Notes: generated by a model from the sequence alone, not told the origin. A DNA stretch of 38,948 nucleotides from Methylobacterium cerastii (GCF_022179125.1 NZ_BPQG01000050.1:1-38948), one strand, 5' to 3'. Positions 9,713 through 18,542 are shown, counted from the first letter of the stretch. Translations and numbers: made by a program.

Positions 9713-9758
9713 CCCGTGATCCACGGATCACGGGTTGTCTCCTTCGACCCGAGGCTAG
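9713..9758. repeat. GTGATCC palindrome element, copy 1
   Basis: CCCGTGATCC at 9713-9722 and GGATCACGGG at 9725-9734 form a perfect 10-bp inverted repeat around AC. GTCTC (9737-9741) and GAGGCTAG (9751-9758) follow. The same three parts recur at 13286-13377, so this is a dispersed element and not a site unique to sdhE, although it lies immediately upstream of that gene. Confidence 0.7.
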
Positions 9759-9762
9759 AACC

Positions 9763-10059
9763 ATGTCCGGCACCACCCGCACCAGCGCGGATCTCGATCC
9801 CCGCCGCCGCCGCACGCTGTTTCGCGCCTGGCACCGGGGCATCCGCGAGATGGACCTGATCATGGGACGCTTCGCCGACGCCGAGATCGGCGTCATGAGC
9901 GACGCGGACCTCGACCTGTTCGAGGCGCTGATCGAGGTGCCCGACCGCGACCTGTTCCGCTGGCTCGTCGGCGAGGAGCCGGCGCCCGCGAACTACGACA
10001 CGACGCTGTTCCGTCGGCTCAAGGCCTTCCACAAGCACGACGCGCCGATCCACTCGTGA
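9763..10059 (+). CDS. sdhE: FAD assembly factor SdhE (DUF339)
   Basis: 98-residue SdhE/Sdh5 protein, which promotes covalent flavinylation of the succinate dehydrogenase flavoprotein subunit. The diagnostic RGIRE motif (RGxxE, residues 25-29) is followed by MDLIMGRFAD. The rest (DADLDLFEALIEVPDRDLFRW, with a Trp-containing C-terminal helix) fits the five-helix fold. The length is close to that of bacterial SdhE proteins plus a short basic N-terminus. It stands between recG (divergent) and, outside an inserted block of other genes, mfd, a familiar alphaproteobacterial arrangement. Confidence 0.93.
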   Translation: MSGTTRTSADLDPRRRRTLFRAWHRGIREMDLIMGRFADAEIGVMSDADLDLFEALIEVPDRDLFRWLVGEEPAPANYDTTLFRRLKAFHKHDAPIHS

Positions 10060-10088
10060 CGGATCGGCGCCGCGGTTGAGCGCTCTGA

Positions 10089-10433
10089 CTAGAGGTCGGG
10101 CTCGTTGACGACGTAGGGGCCGATGCGGCTCATCAGGTCGACGGGAGCGCCGGCGCGGCGCGCGTTCTCGCCGTCGATCACCAAGACAGGGATGCCCTGG
10201 TCGCGCACTTGAGCCCGGAGCCGGGCGGCGAGGCGGGCGTAGCCCGAGTCGCGGCGTGACGAGGTCTGGAGCAGGATCGCGGCGGGACGGGCGATCACCG
10301 CCAGCACGTCCGCCGCCGCCTCGAGGGAGACGGTGACGCTGGCATAGCCGAGCTCGGCCAGCTCTCCGGCCAGCGAGTGATCGACAGCACGGACGCCGTC
10401 GTCGACGACGAGCACTTGTTGCAGCGCACCCAT
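10089..10433 (-). CDS. receiver-like protein lacking the phospho-acceptor Asp
   Basis: 114-residue single-domain protein that reads like a response-regulator receiver. It opens with LQQVLVVDDG (acidic pair in place), then LAGELAELGYASVTVSLEAAADVLAVIARPAAILLQTSS. The strand that normally ends in the phosphorylated Asp reads ILLQ, so Gln replaces it, and no clear KP motif is seen later. It is probably a pseudo-receiver acting by protein contact, or an unrelated Rossmann-like fold. There is no output domain. It is convergent with sdhE 30 bp away and preceded by an inverted repeat at 10493-10523. The family call is moderate. Confidence 0.6.
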   Translation of the reverse strand: MGALQQVLVVDDGVRAVDHSLAGELAELGYASVTVSLEAAADVLAVIARPAAILLQTSSRRDSGYARLAARLRAQVRDQGIPVLVIDGENARRAGAPVDLMSRIGPYVVNEPDL

Positions 10434-10492
10434 AGACCGAGAGCTACCCCATCGCTGACGAGTTGGGAAGAGAGCTGAGCTTTAAACCCACC

Positions 10493-10523
10493 GCAGACGG
10501 TTTGGTTCGCCGGCACCGTTTGC
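10493..10523. promoter_or_regulatory. inverted repeat upstream of the receiver-like gene
   Basis: GCAGACGGT (10493-10501) and ACCGTTTGC (10515-10523) are inverted 9-mers with one mismatch, separated by 13 nt. They lie 60-90 bp upstream of the minus-strand start at 10433, within a 316-bp region (10434-10749) that otherwise holds no gene. It could be an operator or a leader hairpin. Confidence 0.35.
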
Positions 10524-10749
10524 AGATGCGAAAATAAACCCGTCCGATGAGCGTGCGATGAACCGCGCGGCCGGGAACGCCGCGCGCGCCGGGGATGCGG
10601 GTGCGGACGAGCGTCCAACGCCTTCGAGACTTTGGGTTTTCGGTGCGATCCCGGGCGGCCCGTCAGGCGGCGCGATCAGGAGATCGGACGGGCGGGGACG
10701 CGCCGCAGCCCGGCCGAATGGTGCGGCGCGGGGTCGGGGGCGCGGCCGC

Positions 10750-12126
10750 TCAGGCCTCCATCACCGCCATCCCGGTTCCGGCAAAGCGATCGGCCCGGAA
10801 GCGCGAGGCGCGAAAGCTTCCGGCCTCGGTCGCGTCCACCTCGCCGCGCTGCACCCGAGTCGTCGCGCAGGCCTGGCCGCGGAAGGCGAGGCGGCCGTCG
10901 GGGTCGCGGCGCAGGTCGAACAGGGCAGGGGGCAGGGCGAGGCGGGCGGGCTCCGCGAGCACCGAGGCGAGATCCGACGCGGGACCGCTCGACCCGGAGC
11001 GCCTGACCGACAGCACCGCGTCCTCGTCGAAGGCCAGCACGTCGAGGACCGGCGATCCCGCGGCCCGATCCGCCGCGTGCGGAGGCACCGACCCTGGGGC
11101 GCGACGGGCCAGGACCACGGAGCGCGTCGCCGTGGGCAGGGCGTCGAGGGCCTGTTCCAGGAAGGCCGGGGCGACGAGATGGGTCGGGCGCGGCTGCGCC
11201 AGGTTCTCGATCAGGGCCGGCCCGTCGAAGACCGGCATCGTCTCGAGGTCGACGCCCGCGGCGAGCGCCGCACCGAGCCCGGTGACGAGCCCGCGCAGGT
11301 CGGAGGGCGGCAGCAGGGTGAGGATTCGGTCGCCGGGTTCGATCCGGGCCGACACGAGATGCGCGGCGATCGCCGCGAGCAGCGCGTCTCCGGTGCGGTG
11401 GACCGGCCGGGCCGGATCGCCGGCCGCGAAGCTGACGAGGCCGCCGCCGGTCTCGGGCAAGGGCGCGGTCCCGCCGGCACGGTCGAGGGCCAGCGCATCG
11501 AGGTTGATCACGCCGTCGGGGACGGCCGGCCCGAAGGCCGCGAGGTAGCGCAGGCCGAAATAGCCGGCCGCGATCCGGCACAGGGCCTCCGCCGGGCGGT
11601 TCGCGCCGACCTGGGTCTGGGTCAGCACCGCGGAGAGGCCGGCCGCCTGGATGCCGGCGGCGGCCTGCGCCTCGGTCCAGGACGGAGGGAGGGGGCAGGG
11701 GACGTGGCCGGCCGCCTCGACGGCGAGGTGGGCGACGAGGCCTTCGGTGCTCCCGGGGAACCACAAACCGATCCGGCTTCCCGGCGCCAGCCGCCAGGTC
11801 CGCAGCGCCCGGGCGAGGCGCCCGATGATCTCGGCGGCCGTCCCGTAGGTCCACGCCATCGGCGGCCTGCCGCTCCAGCTGCGCTTGGGCGCGGCGTCGG
11901 CGAAGGCGAGGCGGCCGGGATCGAGGCGGGCGGTTCCGGCCAGCAGCGCGCACAGGCCCGCCCGCGGCAGGATCACCTCCGGGGCGATCTCCGAAGCGCC
12001 CTCCGGGACGACCTGGGACCGCACCGCACCGCGGGTGGCCGGTCCCCATCCGGCGGTCGACGGCTCGATGGAGGGCTGCGCCGCGCTCACGGGGTTCTCG
12101 AACTCCATCCGAAGGTCGGCGTGCAT
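10750..12126 (-). CDS. degenerate ANL-superfamily (AMP-binding) protein
   Basis: 458-residue protein that aligns by eye with the N-terminal domain of acyl-CoA synthetase/adenylating enzymes: TYGTAAEIIGRLARALRTW, then GSRIGLWFPGSTEGLVAHLAVEAAG, and later DRILTLLPPSDLRGLVTGLGAALAAG. Where active enzymes carry the TSGTTGxPKG phosphate loop, this one reads GLVSFAAGDPARPVHRTGDA (around residue 230), so Ser/Thr and the Lys are lost. The C-terminal domain is reduced, and no GK-type catalytic lysine motif is seen. It is probably not an active adenylase. The start ATG at 12126 has no strong ribosome-binding site; an in-frame ATG at 12108 is an alternative. Confidence 0.6.
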   Translation of the reverse strand: MHADLRMEFENPVSAAQPSIEPSTAGWGPATRGAVRSQVVPEGASEIAPEVILPRAGLCALLAGTARLDPGRLAFADAAPKRSWSGRPPMAWTYGTAAEIIGRLARALRTWRLAPGSRIGLWFPGSTEGLVAHLAVEAAGHVPCPLPPSWTEAQAAAGIQAAGLSAVLTQTQVGANRPAEALCRIAAGYFGLRYLAAFGPAVPDGVINLDALALDRAGGTAPLPETGGGLVSFAAGDPARPVHRTGDALLAAIAAHLVSARIEPGDRILTLLPPSDLRGLVTGLGAALAAGVDLETMPVFDGPALIENLAQPRPTHLVAPAFLEQALDALPTATRSVVLARRAPGSVPPHAADRAAGSPVLDVLAFDEDAVLSVRRSGSSGPASDLASVLAEPARLALPPALFDLRRDPDGRLAFRGQACATTRVQRGEVDATEAGSFRASRFRADRFAGTGMAVMEA

Positions 12127-12422
12127 CCCGCATGACGACTGGCCATCGATGCCGGTTTAGGGTTAACCCGCGCCTAAGGCCGGCCCGCGGATTCGCGGTT
12201 CGTGGGCGCGCCGGTCGCGGGTACCGCGCCGGGCGACGTCGCGGGCGTCCTGGCAGGTGTCATGCCTTCGCCGCATTCGGCGGGGAATGCAGGCCGCCCG
12301 ATCGCCCGGGACCAGCGCGGCGCCCCCTGTCGGGACCGGTCGCCCCGCTATCCCGCACCGCGTCACGTTTTTCCCGTCACGACGTCCTCCTCCAATCGAC
12401 GAACTTCAAAGGGTCTGAGCCG
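12127..12422. other. divergent intergenic region, no gene seen
   Basis: 296 bp between the ANL-like gene (minus) and the IalB-family gene (plus). It contains the palindrome GGGTTAACCC (12160-12169) inside TTAGG...CCTAA, close to the minus-strand start, a possible operator. Nothing else was recognised. Confidence 0.35.
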
Positions 12423-13184
12423 ATGTCCTTCGCCAAAAGCCCGGCGCACCTGATGCGCGCCGCCGCGTTCCTTGCGCTCGCCGGCCTTGCCGGGCCCGCC
12501 CTCGCCCAGCCGAAGAAGGCGCCGCCCGCCCCCGCGGCCCCCGCGCCGACGGCGCCGGCACCGGGCCAGAGCACGCCGGCGGCCAACACCGCGGCGCAGA
12601 CCGGCCCGCAGACCGTGACCGTGAAGTCCGAGCCGAGCCAGGCCGACTGGACCAAGGTCTGCGGCAAGGACGGCGGCTCGGGCACCGACATCTGCTACAC
12701 CACCCGCGACTTCGTCTCCGACCAGGGCCAGCCGGTCCTCGCGGTCGCCGTGTACGAGATGAAGAACCCGGCCACGAAGCAGGAGGTGCGCGTGGTGCGC
12801 TACCTGCTGCCGCTCGGCCTGCTGCTGCAGCCCGGCATCCGCTTCACCGTCGACGGCCAGCAGGGTACCGCCGGCAAGTTCGCCGTCTGCTTCCCCAACG
12901 GCTGCTTCGCCGAGGCCGGCGGCGTCGACGCCGGCGTCGTCGCCGCGATGAAGAAGGGCACCACGCTCAACGTCTCGGTGCAGAACCAGACCCAGCGCGA
13001 GGTGACCTTCGCCGTGCCGCTCGCCGGCTTCGGCAAGGCCTTCGACGGCCCGGCCATGGACCCGAAGGTGCTCGAGGAGCAGCAGAAGAAGCTGCAGTCG
13101 GAGCTCGAGAAGCGCAGCGAGGACATGCGCAAGAAGCTCGAGCAGCCCGGCGCGGCCGGCGCCGCGCCGGCCCCCAAGCCCTGA
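12423..13184 (+). CDS. invasion-associated locus B (IalB) family protein
   Basis: 253-residue periplasmic or secreted protein. Residues 1-28 are a signal peptide ending PALAQ. A 40-residue Ala/Pro linker follows, then the IalB domain (about 65-200) with WTKVCGKDGGSGTDICYTTRDF, the conserved basic RYLLPLGLLLQPGIRFTVD segment, and the Cys pair region FAVCFPNGCFAEAGG. The C-terminus is a charged helical or coiled-coil stretch (LEEQQKKLQSELEKRSEDMR) and an Ala/Pro tail. IalB of Bartonella is linked to erythrocyte invasion, but the family is widespread in non-pathogenic Rhizobiales and its role there is unknown. The ATG at 12423 starts the signal peptide; upstream codons in frame are not plausible. 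Confidence 0.9.
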   Translation: MSFAKSPAHLMRAAAFLALAGLAGPALAQPKKAPPAPAAPAPTAPAPGQSTPAANTAAQTGPQTVTVKSEPSQADWTKVCGKDGGSGTDICYTTRDFVSDQGQPVLAVAVYEMKNPATKQEVRVVRYLLPLGLLLQPGIRFTVDGQQGTAGKFAVCFPNGCFAEAGGVDAGVVAAMKKGTTLNVSVQNQTQREVTFAVPLAGFGKAFDGPAMDPKVLEEQQKKLQSELEKRSEDMRKKLEQPGAAGAAPAPKP

Positions 13185-13228
13185 TCCGCGACCGCCGATC
13201 CCGCCCTCGGGATCGGCGCACCGACAAG

Positions 13229-13258
13229 GCCCGGCGCTCCGAAGCGCCGGGCTTTTTT
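13229..13258 (+). terminator. intrinsic terminator of the IalB-family gene
   Basis: GCCCGGCGCT at 13229-13238, a CCGA loop and AGCGCCGGGC at 13243-13252 form a perfect 10-bp stem followed by six Ts (13253-13258). A second perfect stem (GCCGATCCCG/CGGGATCGGC, 13194-13217) stands just before it. Confidence 0.93.
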
Positions 13259-13285
13259 CATGCGTCGGGCGTCCTCGCCGACCGG

Positions 13286-13377
13286 CCCGTGATCCCAGGA
13301 TCACGGGATCGTTGCATCACCGGATCGTTGCATCACCGGATCCTGGGATCACGCGATCCTGGTCTCTCAGAGGCTAG
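13286..13377. repeat. GTGATCC palindrome element, copy 2, with tandem 16-mers
   Basis: CCCGTGATCC (13286-13295) and GGATCACGGG (13298-13307) repeat the palindrome at 9713-9734 with a CA centre. Two exact tandem 16-mers GGATCGTTGCATCACC follow (13306-13321 and 13322-13337), then a diverged half (13338-13359). The block ends with GTCTC (13362-13366) and GAGGCTAG (13370-13377), as in the first copy. It lies between convergent genes. Confidence 0.72.
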
Positions 13378-13379
13378 GG

Positions 13380-13811
13380 TCAGCGCCGCGCGCCGCCGAA
13401 CGGCCAGTCGATCGCGCCGCCGGCATACAGTCCCACCCAGATCAGCACCGGTTGGAACGCCAGGCGGGGCCCGTGATACCACCAGGAATCCGGCAGCGGC
13501 GGCACGACGATCCCTTCGATCGCCTGCTTGACGTTGGCCGGCCAGACGCAGAGCGCGTAGAGCGCGAGCCCGATCCCGGCAGCCCGGCGCCAAGTTGGGC
13601 TCGTCAGCGCCAGGGCGCCGGCGATCTCGCAGAGGCCGGTGCCGAGGATGACGAGGCGCGGCTCCGGCACCCAGGCCGGCATGATCGGCATCAAGGTGTC
13701 GGGGGAGGCGAGGTGCACCGCGCCGACGAGGCCGTAGAGGCCGACGAGGCCGCGCCGCAGCCAGACCCGCCCGGGACCGTCGGGCGCTTGCGTCGTCCGA
13801 GCCCCCGTCAT
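13380..13811 (-). CDS. DoxX-like small membrane protein
   Basis: 143-residue integral membrane protein with about four hydrophobic segments: LRRGLVGLYGLVGAVHLA, LVILGTGLCEIAGALALT, RAAGIGLALYALCVWPANV, and a C-terminal FQPVLIWVGLYAGGAIDW. The pattern, including the VWPANVKQAIEG text and the short loops, resembles DoxX/DoxD-like proteins, whose function is mostly unknown. The ATG at 13811 overlaps the stop of pabC as ATGA, so it is translationally coupled to the p-aminobenzoate genes. A functional tie to folate synthesis is not evident. Confidence 0.72.
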   Translation of the reverse strand: MTGARTTQAPDGPGRVWLRRGLVGLYGLVGAVHLASPDTLMPIMPAWVPEPRLVILGTGLCEIAGALALTSPTWRRAAGIGLALYALCVWPANVKQAIEGIVVPPLPDSWWYHGPRLAFQPVLIWVGLYAGGAIDWPFGGARR

Positions 13812-14689
13812 GTCGCCCCGATCGAGACGTCGTTCGGGGACACGCCGCACTCCGCAGCGACGCGGTCGCGCAGGGCCGCCATCAGCCGCATCAGTAGGGA
13901 ATGGTCGCGGGCGTAGCCGGTGTCGCCGCCGCCAGAATCGCGGATCGCCGTCACCGGCGCGATCAGCCGCAGCGAGTTGGTCACGAACACCGCGTCGGCG
14001 CGGCGCAGCTCGGAGAGCGTGATGGAGCGCTCCTCGCAGGCGAGCCCGCAGGCCGGTGCGAGCTGCGCGATCACCACGGCGCGGACGATGCCGGCCAGCA
14101 CTCCATCAGTGAGCGGCGGCGTGACCAGGCGCTCGCCGAACAGCGCGAAGACGTTGCCGGTGCCGGCGCAGGCGAGCGCCTGCCGAGTGTTGCTGAACAG
14201 GGCCTCGTCGAAGCCGGAGGCGCGGGCGTCCCGCGCGGCGAGGATCGCGTCGCCGTAGCCCAGCGCCTTCAGCTGCGCGAGGGGCGACGTCTCGTTCCGG
14301 GCGATGGCCGTGGGCCAGAGCCGCAGCGGCGCGAACGCGATGCCGGGGTCGCTGGCCGCCGCGGTCGCAAACAGCGTCGGGTGCGGGTCGGCGGGCGGGG
14401 CGAGGCCGCGGGGGCCGGTGCCGCGGGTCACGGTGGTGCGGATCGCCAGGCGCCCGCCGGTCGCGGCGAGGGCCCGCATCGCCGTCTCGATCGCCTCGGG
14501 GCAGACCGGAAAGCCCAGCGCCGCGACCGAGGCGACGAGACGGGCGACGTGCGCTTGCGCGAAGGCGACGCGGCCGGCGAGCGCCAGGGCCGTGTCGAAG
14601 ACGCCGTCGGCCAGGGTGAGGCCGCGATCGGTGAGGTCGAAGGGCAGGGTGGTGCCGTCGCTCAGGCGCCCGTCATGCCACAGCATCAT
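13808..14689 (-). CDS. pabC: 4-amino-4-deoxychorismate lyase (class IV aminotransferase fold)
   Basis: 293-residue PLP-dependent fold-type IV protein. It opens with MLWHDGRLSDG and the family DRGLTLADGVFDT segment. The PLP lysine lies in LAQLKALGYGDAI (Lys141). Later come FDEALFSNTR, TPPLTDGVLAGIVR and VFVTNSLRLIAPV. It converts aminodeoxychorismate to p-aminobenzoate and pyruvate. Assignment over D-amino acid or branched-chain aminotransferase rests on overlap with pabA (17 bp) and the nearby pabB, giving a complete pABA set. The sequence alone would support only 'class IV aminotransferase'. Confidence 0.85.
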   Translation of the reverse strand: MMLWHDGRLSDGTTLPFDLTDRGLTLADGVFDTALALAGRVAFAQAHVARLVASVAALGFPVCPEAIETAMRALAATGGRLAIRTTVTRGTGPRGLAPPADPHPTLFATAAASDPGIAFAPLRLWPTAIARNETSPLAQLKALGYGDAILAARDARASGFDEALFSNTRQALACAGTGNVFALFGERLVTPPLTDGVLAGIVRAVVIAQLAPACGLACEERSITLSELRRADAVFVTNSLRLIAPVTAIRDSGGGDTGYARDHSLLMRLMAALRDRVAAECGVSPNDVSIGAT

Positions 14690-15293
14690 GGCCCTCCCCC
14701 GAGGGGCCCTGCGCCCGCCAGTCGCGGGCGAGCCCGAGGAAGTTCGAGAAGATCGCGTGGCCGTTCTCGGTGAGCACCGATTCCGGGTGGAACTGGATGC
14801 CGTAGGTCGGGTGGCGGCGATGCGACAGGGCCATCACCTCGCCCTCGGCCGAGCGCGCGTCGACGGTGAGGTTGGCCGCCATGGCCGGCCGCGGCGCCAC
14901 CACGAGGGAGTGGTAGCGCCCGACCTGCATCCCGGCCGGAAGCCCGGCGAACAAGCGCTCGCCCATATGCGTCACCGGCGTCGCCTGCCCGTGCAGCGGC
15001 TTCTGCGCCCGCTCGACGCTGCCGCCGAAGGCCGCGCCGATCGCCTGGTGCCCGAGGCAGACCCCGAGGATCGGCATCTGCCCTGACAGCTCGCGGATCG
15101 CCGGCAGCGAGATTCCGGCCTCGGCCGGCGTGCACGGCCCGGGCGAGATCACCAGGGCGTCGGGGGCCAGCGCGCGGATGCCGTCCACGTCGAGGGCGTC
15201 GTTGCGCACCACGCGCACGGTCTCGCCGAGCTCCTCGAAGTAGCGCACGACGTTGAAGACGAACGAATCGTAGTTGTCGACGACGAGGATCAT
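14673..15293 (-). CDS. pabA: aminodeoxychorismate/anthranilate synthase glutamine amidotransferase subunit
   Basis: 206-residue class I glutamine amidotransferase. MILVVDNYDSFVFNVVRYF begins at the ATG at 15293. The nucleophile is Cys79 in GVCLGHQAIG, and the His-Glu pair lies in GIQFHPESVLTENG; the oxyanion text is SPGPCTPAEAG. It releases ammonia from glutamine for the PabB partner encoded just upstream. In alphaproteobacteria one such protein may also serve anthranilate synthase (TrpG), so the pabA name rests on context. The end overlaps pabC by 17 bp. Confidence 0.9.
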   Translation of the reverse strand: MILVVDNYDSFVFNVVRYFEELGETVRVVRNDALDVDGIRALAPDALVISPGPCTPAEAGISLPAIRELSGQMPILGVCLGHQAIGAAFGGSVERAQKPLHGQATPVTHMGERLFAGLPAGMQVGRYHSLVVAPRPAMAANLTVDARSAEGEVMALSHRRHPTYGIQFHPESVLTENGHAIFSNFLGLARDWRAQGPSGEGHDAVA

Positions 15294-15453
15294 GGACGTT
15301 CTCGGTGGCCCGCGGCCGTGATCGGCCGAGGGCGTCCGCCGCACCCGCGGCGACGCGCGGTCGCGCTTGTCGACCTTCGGTCGGGAGCCTTGGGGTGGCC
15401 GGCGGCCGGCGAGCGGCCCGCCATCCGGCCGGCCCGGGATCGGCCGGGCGCGC

Positions 15454-16881
15454 TCATGCCTCGAACGCCTGGAACACGCGCGCGGCCTTGGTCAGGGTCT
15501 CGTCGTACTCGGCCGCCGGGTCCGAGAGCAGCGTGACGCCGCCGCCGGCCTGGAGCACAGCCGTCGTCGCGTCCATGAACACGGTGCGGATCGCGATCGA
15601 AGTGTCGATCGACCCGTCGAACCCGATCCGGCCGATGGCCCCGCAATAGAGCTCGCGCGCATCGCCCTCGATCTCGGTGATGATGTCCATGGCCCTGAGC
15701 TTCGGCGCGCCGGTGATCGAGCCGCCGGGAAACGTCCTCTCGAGCAGGTCGAAGCCGTCGAGGCCGTCGCGCAGGGTGCCCGTGACGACAGAGACGAGAT
15801 GGTGGATGCCGGCATAGGATTCCAGCCCGCACAGCACCGGCACCCGCACGCTGCCCGGCGCGCAGACCCGGGACAGGTCGTTGCGCAGCAGGTCCACGAT
15901 CATGGTGTTCTCGGCGCGCTCCTTCGGATCGCCGAGCAGCCGCGCGGCGCGGGCTGCATCCTCGACCGGGTCGTCGCTGCGCGCGAGCGTGCCCTTGATC
16001 GGCCGGGTCTCGACCTGGCCGGCCTCGAGCTTGAGGAAGCGCTCGGGCGAACTCGACGCGACGGTCAGCCCGTCGAACTCGAGGTAGGCGCCGAAGGTCG
16101 CCGGGTTGGTCTCGCGCAAGGCGCGGTAGAACGCGAACCGGTCGAACCCTTCGGGCAGGGCGGCGGTGAAGCGCTGGGCGATGTTGGCCTGGTAGATGTC
16201 GCCGGCGCGGATGTAGTCGCGCACCCGCTCGACCGCCGCCTCGTAGCCCGCGCGCGTGAAGTTCGAGTGCCAGGTCGGCGGCGCAGCGAATGCGGGCGGG
16301 GCGGCGGGTTCCGGCGCCGCCCCTGCCAGGCAGTCGGCGAAGGCCGCGAGACGCACCCGCGCCCGCACCTCGCGCCGGGCCGGATCGGTCTCCGGGAACC
16401 CGGTGGCTGCCAGGCGACAGGTGCCGGCGCCGTGGTCGACGGTGAGCGCGACGTCGTGGAGGTCGAAGGCGGCGTCGTCCGTCAGCCCGGCCCGGCGGGC
16501 GGGCGCGACCACGCGCTCCAGCGCCTGCCCGAGATCGTAGGCGCAGTAGCCGATCGCGCCGCCGGAGAACGTCTCGCCGGATTCCGCTTCGAGCCGATAG
16601 GGCGCGAGGCAGGCGCGCAGGGCCGCCATCGGGCCGCCCGGCACCGGCCGCCCGTCGAGCGTGGCGCGGCCGTCGCGAAAACGGAAGCGGGCGAAGGGGT
16701 CGGCCGCCAGGATCGAGACCCGGCCGAGGGTGTCGTGCCGCATCGCGCTGTCGAGGAAGGCGAGGCCGGGCCAGCGCCGCAGCCGCATCGCCGCCGCGAC
16801 GGGGTCGACGAACGGGATCTCCCGGGTCCAGATCTGTTGCGCCGCCATATCCTGCGCTGTCACGTCCGGTTCGAGGGCCAT
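15454..16881 (-). CDS. pabB: aminodeoxychorismate synthase component I
   Basis: 475-residue chorismate-binding enzyme. The TrpE/PabB N-terminal domain is followed by the catalytic domain starting about residue 215 with [27 protein letters not shown] carries Lys296. The Lys in PIKGT, where anthranilate synthases have PIAGT, is the PabB signature for addition of ammonia at C4 of chorismate. Further motifs are [13 protein letters not shown] and [15 protein letters not shown]. With pabA and pabC it makes p-aminobenzoate for folate. The start at 16881 ([11 protein letters not shown]) is chosen over an upstream in-frame ATG. A 160-bp gap before pabA has no visible gene. Confidence 0.94.
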   Translation of the reverse strand: MALEPDVTAQDMAAQQIWTREIPFVDPVAAAMRLRRWPGLAFLDSAMRHDTLGRVSILAADPFARFRFRDGRATLDGRPVPGGPMAALRACLAPYRLEAESGETFSGGAIGYCAYDLGQALERVVAPARRAGLTDDAAFDLHDVALTVDHGAGTCRLAATGFPETDPARREVRARVRLAAFADCLAGAAPEPAAPPAFAAPPTWHSNFTRAGYEAAVERVRDYIRAGDIYQANIAQRFTAALPEGFDRFAFYRALRETNPATFGAYLEFDGLTVASSSPERFLKLEAGQVETRPIKGTLARSDDPVEDAARAARLLGDPKERAENTMIVDLLRNDLSRVCAPGSVRVPVLCGLESYAGIHHLVSVVTGTLRDGLDGFDLLERTFPGGSITGAPKLRAMDIITEIEGDARELYCGAIGRIGFDGSIDTSIAIRTVFMDATTAVLQAGGGVTLLSDPAAEYDETLTKAARVFQAFEA

Positions 16882-17173
16882 GGGTGTGGAGTGCCGGGTG
16901 CCGGCCCGTCGGTTCAAGTGCGAAGGCCTCGCACAGGCGGTTGCCCCTGGGAAGCCGCAGCCGATGCCGCAGGGTTTCGCGACCGATGCGCCGGACGCAA
17001 TCCCTCCCGGTGGCGGCGCGGGGCTCGCGCGGCCTGCGCGATCCCGCTATAGCGATGACGCATCACGACAATCCGGGTCCGACGACACGCCGGCCCCGAA
17101 GACCAGCCGGCCCCGAAGACCCGGGATCCTCGAAGCGTTCGACCTGGCGGCGTCCACGCCGCACGAAGGCAGC

Positions 17174-18532
17174 ATGACCGCATCCGCACTTCCGTCCGAT
17201 CCGAAGGCCGCGCCGAAAACCCTTGGCGCGCCAAAAATCTCTTTCGTCTCGCTCGGCTGCCCGAAGGCGCTGGTCGATTCCGAGCGGATCCTGACGCACC
17301 TGCGGGCCGAGGGCTACGAGCTCGCCCGCCGCCATGACGGGGCGGACGTGGTCATCGTCAACACTTGCGGCTTCCTCGATTCGGCGAAAGCCGAGTCGCT
17401 CGCCGCGATCGGCGAGGCGATGGCCGAGAACGGCCGGGTCATCGTCACCGGCTGCATGGGTGCGCAACCAGAGGAAATTCGCGAAAAATATCCGAACCTG
17501 CTCGCGGTGACGGGGCCGCAGGCCTACGAATCGGTGGTGGCCGCCGTCCACGAGGCGGTGCCGCCGGCCCACGACCCGTTCCTCGACCTGGTGCCGCCGC
17601 AGGGCGTCAAGCTGACCCCCCGGCACTACGCCTACCTGAAGATTTCGGAGGGCTGCAACAACCGCTGCACCTTCTGCATCATCCCGTTTCTGCGCGGCGA
17701 CCTCGTCAGCCGGCCGGCCGGCGACGTGCTGCGCGAGGCGGAGAAGCTGGTGAAGGCCGGCGTGAAGGAGCTGCTCGTCGTCTCGCAGGACACCAGCGCC
17801 TACGGCGTCGACATCCGCTACGCCGAGAGCCCGTGGCGCGACCGCGCGGTGCGGGCGAAGTTCTACGACCTCGCCAAAGAACTCGGCGAGCTCGGCGCCT
17901 GGGTGCGGCTGCACTACGTCTACCCCTACCCGCATGTCGACGAGGTGATCCCGCTGATGGCGGAGGGCAAGGTCCTTCCCTATCTCGACATGCCGCTGCA
18001 GCACGCCTCGCCGACCGTGCTCAAGCGCATGCGCCGCCCGGGCAACCAGGAGCGCCAGCTCGAACGCATCCGGCGCTGGCGCGAGACCTGCCCGGACCTG
18101 GCGATCCGCTCGACCTTCATCGTCGGCTTCCCCGGCGAGACCGAGGCCGAGTTCTCGGAGCTGCTCGACTGGATCAAGGAAGCCAAGCTCGAGCGCGTCG
18201 GCTGCTTCACCTACGAGCCGGTGACGGGCGCGCCGGCCAACGCGCTGGGCGAGGCGGTGCCGCCTGAATTGCAGTTGGAGCGCAAGCGCCGCTTCATGGA
18301 AGCACAGCAGATTGTCTCGCTGCGGCTGCAGAAGGCACGGATCGGCAAGCGCCTGCCCGTGATCATCGACACGGTGGGCGCCGACGGCATCAAGGGCCGC
18401 TCGAAATACGACGCGCCCGAGATCGACGGCAGCGTCCACGTCACCAGCCGCCGGCCGGTGCGCCAGGGCGACGTCGTCACCGTGAAGATCGAGGCGGCCG
18501 ACGCCTACGACCTGCGCGGCAGCGTCGTCTAA
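17174..18532 (+). CDS. rimO: ribosomal protein S12 methylthiotransferase RimO
   Basis: 452-residue radical SAM methylthiotransferase that modifies the conserved Asp of ribosomal protein uS12 (beta-methylthiolation). The N-terminal UPF0004 domain has [22 protein letters not shown] and VTGCMGAQ with the three Cys for the auxiliary cluster. The radical SAM cluster is CNNRCTFC (Cys161, 165, 168). The C-terminal TRAM region ends [10 protein letters not shown]. RimO is preferred over MiaB because of the [13 protein letters not shown]-terminus and [18 protein letters not shown]. The start ATG at 17174 follows GAAGG. It is divergent from pabB and convergent with mazG. Confidence 0.96.
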   Translation: MTASALPSDPKAAPKTLGAPKISFVSLGCPKALVDSERILTHLRAEGYELARRHDGADVVIVNTCGFLDSAKAESLAAIGEAMAENGRVIVTGCMGAQPEEIREKYPNLLAVTGPQAYESVVAAVHEAVPPAHDPFLDLVPPQGVKLTPRHYAYLKISEGCNNRCTFCIIPFLRGDLVSRPAGDVLREAEKLVKAGVKELLVVSQDTSAYGVDIRYAESPWRDRAVRAKFYDLAKELGELGAWVRLHYVYPYPHVDEVIPLMAEGKVLPYLDMPLQHASPTVLKRMRRPGNQERQLERIRRWRETCPDLAIRSTFIVGFPGETEAEFSELLDWIKEAKLERVGCFTYEPVTGAPANALGEAVPPELQLERKRRFMEAQQIVSLRLQKARIGKRLPVIIDTVGADGIKGRSKYDAPEIDGSVHVTSRRPVRQGDVVTVKIEAADAYDLRGSVV

Positions 18533-18542
18533 GATCGGTTTT

